Shown one piece after another: positions 6,011 to 10,127 of a stretch of 10,127 nucleotides of DNA. A program made the translations under genes and the position numbers. Every line of letters begins with the position of its first letter. Position 1 is the first letter of the stretch. The notes beneath the pieces were generated by a model. The model was not told where the DNA came from and did no database searches. It saw only the letters and a list, made by a program, of their open reading frames with translations. This DNA comes from an uncultured Erysipelotrichaceae bacterium. Lineage in GTDB: Bacteria; Bacillota_I; Bacilli_A; RFN20; CAG-288. The DNA is taken from positions 1 to 10,127 of the forward strand of contig CACXYG010000034.1 of assembly GCA_902771745.1 (NCBI GenBank), written 5' to 3'.

Positions 6011-6706
6011 TTACGCGTTTTGAAAAACTTTATTCAAAACATCTTCTGAGAACTCATTGGATGGATGGTGATCATGCTTTTTGCCGTCATTGGCCTTCTC
6101 TAACTGGTCTTTAAAGACACAGGCTAAAACATCCATGGCCAAGTTGGCAATACCATCGTTGTTGATGATCAAATCCGCATAGTTAGAAGAAGGCTTGACG
6201 ATTTCTTCATACATAGGAGCAACGGTCTTGATGTACTGGTTGACGATGGATTCATAAGATCTGGCTCTTTCGGTATGGTCACGGATAAAACGACGTAAGA
6301 ATCTGACTTCTGGTGTGGCTGTGATAAAAATCTTCAAGTCGCCAAGTTCTCTTAACTGACGGTCGACCAAAGCCATGATGCCTTCGACAACAACAATCTT
6401 TTTAGGAACGACATGTTCGGTCTTATTGGATCTGTTATGAACGGTGAAATCATAAATTGGTTTATCAATCGCGATATCATTCTTTAAATCAGAGATTTGT
6501 TTTCTCATCAATTTCCAGTCAAAAGCTTTGGGGTGGTCATAGTTGACATTGACTCTTTCTTCCATCGACATCTGGGATTGGTCTTTGTAGAAATCGTCAA
6601 TCGTGATTCTGGTGATTTCATCAGAATGAAGATTTTCAATAACAGTATTTGTCACATAAGACTTACCCGAAGAAGAGCCGCCGCCAACAAGAATGATTCT
6701 AGCCAT
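6011..6706 (-). CDS. udk: Uridine kinase family protein (P-loop, PRK/Udk type)
   Basis: A 231-residue cytosolic P-loop kinase, most likely phosphorylating uridine (and cytidine) to the monophosphate in pyrimidine salvage. Motifs: Walker A GGSSSGKS (9-16); IDDFYKD (36-42), containing the acidic residues near the phosphates; NYDHPKAFDW (55-64); PIYDFTVHNR (83-92), the usual nucleoside-binding segment; IVVVEGIMAL (104-113), a Walker B-like strand; and the Arg-rich lid RFLRRFIRDHTERAR (135-149). The ATG at 6706 is chosen because GAGGTA lies 6 nt upstream; an in-frame TTG at 6727 has no such site. A C-terminal extension of about 25 residues, rich in His, Asp and Asn (KKHDHHPSNEFSEDV), goes beyond typical Udk length. 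Other members of the family (for example phosphoribulokinase-like kinases) are possible but less likely. Confidence 0.85.
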   Translation of the reverse strand: MARIILVGGGSSSGKSYVTNTVIENLHSDEITRITIDDFYKDQSQMSMEERVNVNYDHPKAFDWKLMRKQISDLKNDIAIDKPIYDFTVHNRSNKTEHVVPKKIVVVEGIMALVDRQLRELGDLKIFITATPEVRFLRRFIRDHTERARSYESIVNQYIKTVAPMYEEIVKPSSNYADLIINNDGIANLAMDVLACVFKDQLEKANDGKKHDHHPSNEFSEDVLNKVFQNA

Positions 6707-6712
6707 GATACT

Positions 6713-6718
6713 TACCTC
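6713..6718 (-). promoter_or_regulatory. Ribosome binding site GAGGTA deciding the uridine kinase start
   Basis: GAGGTA is spaced 6 nt before ATG 6706. It lies inside the reading frame that would be used from TTG 6727, so it supports the shorter protein. Confidence 0.7.
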
Positions 6719-6735
6719 GCCTATCAACCTTATTT

Positions 6736-6741
6736 ATTATA
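6736..6741 (-). promoter_or_regulatory. Candidate -10 box of the uridine kinase gene
   Basis: TATAAT on the minus strand 29 bp upstream of ATG 6706, giving a short leader that includes the ribosome binding site. No convincing -35 hexamer is seen at 16-18 bp. Confidence 0.45.
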
Positions 6742-6775
6742 TCGATTTTTCTGATAATTCGCACTCAGGTTTTAC

Positions 6776-6804
6776 TTGTTGAGATATTTTAGTTGTGCTA
6801 TGAT
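6776..6804 (+). promoter_or_regulatory. Extended -10 promoter of the nuclease gene
   Basis: -35 TTGTTG (6776-6781), a 17-bp spacer ending in TGC, and -10 TATGAT (6799-6804), that is, an extended TGnTATGAT box. The -10 box ends 9 nt before the ATG at 6814, so transcription would start at or within a few bases of the start codon. Confidence 0.65.
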
Positions 6805-6813
6805 AGCCACAAT

Positions 6814-7776
6814 ATGAAAAGCAAATTATTTTTATTGAGTCTAACAGCGATTATTTTATCCGGTTGTGGTGAACAAAACAGTTCGGTTACTTCTGTTTCT
6901 TTGTCTACCAGTGAACCAACATCTTCAGTTGAAGAAACCTCTGTTATCAGCAGTAGCGATACTTCCAGTGTGGAAGAATCTAGTCAGAGTGAAGAAAGTT
7001 CTTCTTCATCTGCGGAGGATGATCTTCCGGAGTATTATCGTGACAAAGGCTTAGATATTACCGAAACTGGTGCCACCTTAAAGACCCAGTTATTCAATAT
7101 CATCAAGTCTCCAAACGCTCCTACATATAGTAAATTATATACTGCTTATCTTTCGACAGATGTGAAGTATATTGATGATGATGGCAAGAAGCACTTATGG
7201 GATATGTATAGCGCTTGTGATTACCTCATGCCTGATGATGAGAATCACTCCAACTATACCAAAGAGGGCGATAACTACAATCGTGAACACACCATTCCAC
7301 AGTCCATATTTGGAGGACATGATAATTATCCTGTTGGTTCAGATCTCTTCCATGTTTATCCAACCGACTCTTTTGTCAATGGTAAAAGAGGTGATCATCC
7401 ACACGCAGAAGTAGCAACAGCATCCTTCACCTCTTCTAATGGTACAAAAGTTGGTACCAGCGCAACAAATAATGTTTCTGGTACTGTTTGTGAACCTGCA
7501 GATGAATATAAAGGCGATTTTGCTAGAACTTATTTCTACTTTGTCACCTGCTATCAGGATAAGTTATCTGGCTTTGGAAACTTTGCCACATTCTCTAAGA
7601 ACACCTATCCATCTTTGGCTACTTGGGCTATTCAGCTTTATAAGAAATGGTCTGATGATGATCCTGTCTCCCAAAAGGAAATCGATCGTAATAATGCCAC
7701 TTATCTTGTCCAAGGCAATCGTAATCCATTCATCGATTTCCCAAATATTGAAGATCAGGTCTGGAACAATTATTAA
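6814..7776 (+). CDS. Secreted endonuclease I-family lipoprotein
   Basis: A 320-residue surface lipoprotein. A signal peptide with lipobox LSGC (Cys18) is followed by a Ser/Glu/Thr-rich linker (about 22-68) and an endonuclease I domain (about 84-317). The domain shows NREHTIPQS (156-164), with the expected catalytic His159 after Glu158. It also has DLFHVYPTD (177-185), VNGKRGD (188-194) with the conserved Asn/Arg, and RNPFIDFP (303-310). Proteins of this family (Vvn, EndA/Dns, BsnI-like) cut DNA and sometimes RNA outside the cytoplasm, for nutrient scavenging or breakdown of host or biofilm DNA. The ATG at 6814 begins the signal peptide, but no Shine-Dalgarno sequence precedes it and the promoter is almost touching it. 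The gene is monocistronic, flanked by its own promoter and terminator. Confidence 0.88.
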   Translation: MKSKLFLLSLTAIILSGCGEQNSSVTSVSLSTSEPTSSVEETSVISSSDTSSVEESSQSEESSSSSAEDDLPEYYRDKGLDITETGATLKTQLFNIIKSPNAPTYSKLYTAYLSTDVKYIDDDGKKHLWDMYSACDYLMPDDENHSNYTKEGDNYNREHTIPQSIFGGHDNYPVGSDLFHVYPTDSFVNGKRGDHPHAEVATASFTSSNGTKVGTSATNNVSGTVCEPADEYKGDFARTYFYFVTCYQDKLSGFGNFATFSKNTYPSLATWAIQLYKKWSDDDPVSQKEIDRNNATYLVQGNRNPFIDFPNIEDQVWNNY

Positions 7777-7782
7777 ATCTAG

Positions 7783-7803
7783 GGCGCCAAAAAGGCGCCT
7801 TTT
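7783..7803 (+). terminator. Terminator of the nuclease gene
   Basis: GGCGCC, loop AAAAA, GGCGCC, then TTTT. The stem is 6 bp, all G-C, placed 6 bp after the nuclease stop codon. Confidence 0.85.
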
Positions 7804-7844
7804 AAAATGAAAAAGTGATAAATTCCGATGGAATCTATCACTTT
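7804..7844 (-). terminator. Terminator of the hybrid histidine kinase gene
   Basis: On the minus strand AAAGTGATA-G-ATTCC, loop ATC, GGAAT-T-TATCACTTT forms a 15-bp stem. It is continuous because the central pair is G-U on this strand (an A-C mismatch on the other), followed by TTTTTCATTTT. It begins 3 bp after the kinase stop codon. The strand asymmetry supports use by the minus-strand transcript. Confidence 0.85.
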
Positions 7845-7847
7845 GTA

Positions 7848-10004
7848 CTAAATTAAGAATTGTTCTAAGACGGCATCTAACTGTTCGATATTGATCGGTT
7901 TTGCGATATGAGAATTCATACCAGCATCACGAGCGTTCTTCTTGTCTTCTTCAAAAGCGTTGGCTGTTAAGGCGATAATCGGAATGTCATGAAGCGGAGC
8001 ATCTAAAGCACGGATGGCTCTTGTCGCTTCATAGCCATTCATGACTGGCATCTGAATATCCATCAAGATGAGATCATAATCTCTTTCCATCGCTTGTTTG
8101 ATTCTTTCAACCGCTTCTTGACCATTACAGGCTTCATCAGTTTCATAACCCATATCTTTTAATAGTTCAGTAGCGATAATTCGGTTGATTTCATTATCAT
8201 CGACAACTAAGATACGGTATTTCTGTTCACTCATCTTGAGATGTTCTTTTTCGATGACATTTTCTTTTTGAAGTTTCTCTTTGGTAGTGATTGGGAAAGA
8301 GAGATTGATCGTAAAGGTACTGCCGACATCTAACTTGGATTCCAAGGTGATGCTTCCACCCATCAAATCGACCAAACTCTTAGTGATTGCCATACCTAAG
8401 CCAGTACCGGTGATTTTACTGACAGTGGAATTCTTTTCTCTTTCAAATGGTTCGAAGATGTTCTTCTGGAACTCTTCACTCATACCGATACCATCATCCT
8501 TGATGATGATTTGTAGTTTTGCATAATCTTCAATAGGAGAATCTAACTCGGTTGTCTGAACTAAGATATGACCGCCATCGGGCGTATATTTGATGGCGTT
8601 AGAGATGACGTTGATCATAATCTGATTGAACTTTAATCGATCGATTACAAGATATTGATGTTTGATATCGTTCTGGAAGATAAATTCATGGTGTTTGGCT
8701 TCAGCCGATGCGCGTAAGACGGTGTCAATCTGGTTGAGAATTTCAAGAATGTCTTCTGGTAAAACATTTAATTGTGCCTTACCATTTTCAATTCTTGCCA
8801 TCTCTAGAACATCATTGATCAAACCTAATAATAGTTCGCTGGATGAAGAGATTTTAGCTAAGTAATCTTTTAAGAGTTCTTCATCATCTAAATGACGTTT
8901 GGCCAAATCGGTAAAACCGATAATGGCATTCATCGGAGTACGGATATCGTGTGACATATTGAAGAGGAAGTTTGATTTGGCTTTGTTGGCCGCTTGGGCT
9001 TGTTCACTAGCGATGGTCAGCTTCTGGTTTTGGGTATTGATGATAGCTAAGTTCTTTTCTAATTCTTGTGTAAACTGCTTTTGCTTGTTGTGATTGATGT
9101 GGCCTGCTACAGCATAGATGATAACAAAGATCAGCAATTGCAAAGCGATGATGATTAAGACAATGATGGCGGGATTATCTTTTAAGATGACATCAAAGGA
9201 AGCGTCCAGATAGCGATTGACAATCCATTTCTGATCGAGCTTTTCAATGAAGCCTTCGACTTGTAATTGCTTGATGACGTTATTCAATTTAGAACAAAGT
9301 TCCGTATCAGTGGCTTTTAAGGCCATACAACCATACATGTAACTGACCTGGTAACTAGAGACAATCTTACCTCTGGCATTTAACTTCTCAATGAAGGAAT
9401 CACCGACCTGAATTGGACAGATGATGTAATCTAAGGAGCCATCTAAGACTTTTTCAAACATCTCTTGATAACTATAACCGGTGATGATATTCATACCTAA
9501 TTCATCAAACTTGTTATAGGCGGCGACTTTCATACCGTATAGTTCACCGACGTAATTGATTTTATCTCTGCCATAGATGACGTATTGTTTTTCATCGGTT
9601 GGAATAGTACCGATGATGTCATCATTTTTCAAGACGGCATTAGACTCCATATTCAAGATGACATCATACTTGCCATCTAAAAGACCTTGTTGAGCGTCAT
9701 TCCAATCCATCAGTTTCAGATCGACGTTCATCTCTAGTCGATTGGCGACTTCATAGATCATCTCAACATCTAAGCCTTTATATTCTCCATCTTCGATATA
9801 GGAGAATGGCTGGTAGTCGCTATCGGTGGCGACACGGAGGGTTTTATCATAAGTGTTGTTCGGTTTGACACTAACTGTCGGTTTAGAACGGAAAACACCA
9901 TTGACATTCAGCAATACTAAAACAATGGAAACGATTGTTACCACTAAGAAGAAGGGAAGAAGAATAATGAGAATTTTATTTAACTTTCCTTTTGCTTTTT
10001 CCAT
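7848..10004 (-). CDS. Hybrid sensor histidine kinase with amino-acid-binding-type sensor domain
   Basis: A 718-residue membrane sensor. Order: TM helix (10-33); extracellular periplasmic-binding-protein type 2 domain (SBP_bac_3-like, about 55-265, with LRVATDSDYQPFSY and YKGLDVEMI); TM helix (about 278-300); coiled coil (about 305-345); dimerisation domain with phospho-His352 in SHDIRTPMNAIIGF; ATPase domain with N box NVISNAIKYTPDGG (465-478), G1 DDGIGM (503-508), F box FEPFERE and G2 GTGLGMAI (533-540); and receiver domain (597-718) with Asp602/603, phospho-acceptor Asp649 in LMDIQMP, Thr680 and Lys702. All catalytic residues are present. It probably senses a small solute such as an amino acid, then autophosphorylates and passes phosphate internally. 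No HPt domain, DNA-binding regulator or cyclase is visible nearby, so the output is unknown. The ATG lacks a Shine-Dalgarno sequence. Confidence 0.93.
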   Translation of the reverse strand: MEKAKGKLNKILIILLPFFLVVTIVSIVLVLLNVNGVFRSKPTVSVKPNNTYDKTLRVATDSDYQPFSYIEDGEYKGLDVEMIYEVANRLEMNVDLKLMDWNDAQQGLLDGKYDVILNMESNAVLKNDDIIGTIPTDEKQYVIYGRDKINYVGELYGMKVAAYNKFDELGMNIITGYSYQEMFEKVLDGSLDYIICPIQVGDSFIEKLNARGKIVSSYQVSYMYGCMALKATDTELCSKLNNVIKQLQVEGFIEKLDQKWIVNRYLDASFDVILKDNPAIIVLIIIALQLLIFVIIYAVAGHINHNKQKQFTQELEKNLAIINTQNQKLTIASEQAQAANKAKSNFLFNMSHDIRTPMNAIIGFTDLAKRHLDDEELLKDYLAKISSSSELLLGLINDVLEMARIENGKAQLNVLPEDILEILNQIDTVLRASAEAKHHEFIFQNDIKHQYLVIDRLKFNQIMINVISNAIKYTPDGGHILVQTTELDSPIEDYAKLQIIIKDDGIGMSEEFQKNIFEPFEREKNSTVSKITGTGLGMAITKSLVDLMGGSITLESKLDVGSTFTINLSFPITTKEKLQKENVIEKEHLKMSEQKYRILVVDDNEINRIIATELLKDMGYETDEACNGQEAVERIKQAMERDYDLILMDIQMPVMNGYEATRAIRALDAPLHDIPIIALTANAFEEDKKNARDAGMNSHIAKPINIEQLDAVLEQFLI

Positions 10005-10013
10005 CTTATTATC

Positions 10014-10041
10014 ATTATCTATAAAAAATCCTGAATTGCAA
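10014..10041 (-). promoter_or_regulatory. Candidate promoter of the histidine kinase gene
   Basis: On the minus strand -35 TTGCAA (10036-10041), a 16-bp spacer and -10 GATAAT (10014-10019). The -10 box ends 9 nt before ATG 10004, leaving room for almost no leader. The region is AT-rich, so chance matches are possible; other GATAAT-like hexamers overlap it. Confidence 0.45.
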
Positions 10042-10058
10042 GTCGAAGTGATAATTAT

Positions 10059-10127
10059 TTAGACGTACATCCATGTTCTTGGTATTCCCTGCTTCTCCAA
10101 GGCCTTGGAGAAGCACGCCTCGGCTGA
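10059..10127 (-). CDS. C-terminal end of an unidentified protein (cut by the window edge)
   Basis: The minus-strand frame is open from the window edge to TAA 10059-10061. It gives 22 residues ending KALEKQGIPRTWMYV, which has the look of an alpha helix followed by a short strand at a protein C-terminus. Codons here are clearly more GC-rich (GCC, GAG, TGC, TTC, TCC, AAG) than in the neighbouring kinase gene. The family cannot be named from so short a piece. It is upstream of the kinase on the same strand, with about 54 bp between them. Confidence 0.5.
   Translation of the reverse strand, partial: SAEACFSKALEKQGIPRTWMYV
10090..10115. repeat. 26-bp perfect palindrome
   Basis: TGCTTCTCCAAGG followed directly by its reverse complement CCTTGGAGAAGCA, with no spacer. 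It lies inside the partial coding region at the right edge. No T-run follows on either strand, so it is not a standard terminator. Confidence 0.9.

Noticed and set aside
10090..10115. The 26-bp palindrome as a transcription terminator
   Set aside because: No T-run follows on either strand, and it lies within an open reading frame that continues to 10059.
1..10127. CRISPR array, transposase, integrase, restriction-modification or toxin-antitoxin genes
   Set aside because: No regularly spaced repeats and no characteristic motifs of these systems were seen in any frame read.

Overview
The window is about 10.1 kb of fairly AT-rich DNA. Strong AGGAGG-type ribosome binding sites, SigA-like promoters, lipoprotein signal peptides with Ser-rich linkers and single-membrane surface proteins all point to a low-GC Gram-positive bacterium. 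TGA is used as a stop and TGG for Trp, so the code is standard and Mycoplasma is unlikely. An anaerobic or fermentative Firmicute of the Erysipelotrichia or Bacilli type fits best, but this is inference; no species is identified.

Layout from left to right. (1) 1-1884, plus strand: a frame-broken region that includes a small lipoprotein gene whose frame is lost twice at T-runs, then an FtsX/MacB-like membrane protein ending at a perfect 12-bp-stem bidirectional terminator. (2) 1950-4500, minus strand: a compact three-gene operon, fumarase alpha - fumarase beta - malic enzyme, converting fumarate to malate to pyruvate + CO2 + reduced NAD(P). (3) 4641-5871: an islet bracketed by two 116-bp direct repeats (115/116 identical). 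One copy is the 3' tip, trailer and terminator of a tRNA-Ala gene; the other carries only the last 7 nt of a tRNA. Between them lie a broken subtilase-like fragment, a 4-TM protein of unknown function and a roughly 32-codon ORF. (4) 5863-6727, minus strand: tRNA-Ala(GGC) with a near-consensus promoter, preceded by a uridine kinase gene. (5) 6814-7776, plus strand: a secreted endonuclease I-family lipoprotein. (6) 7848-10004, minus strand: a hybrid histidine kinase with an amino-acid-binding-type extracellular sensor domain. (7) The extreme right end holds the last 22 codons of another minus-strand gene.

The fumarase/malic enzyme operon is the clearest functional unit. The most unusual structures are the tRNA-tip repeat-flanked islet, the two T-run frameshifts in the lipoprotein gene, and two genes (nuclease and kinase) that lack a Shine-Dalgarno sequence and have a promoter -10 box ending exactly 9 nt before the ATG, which suggests leaderless mRNAs. 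No integrase, transposase, CRISPR array or recognisable defence system was found.
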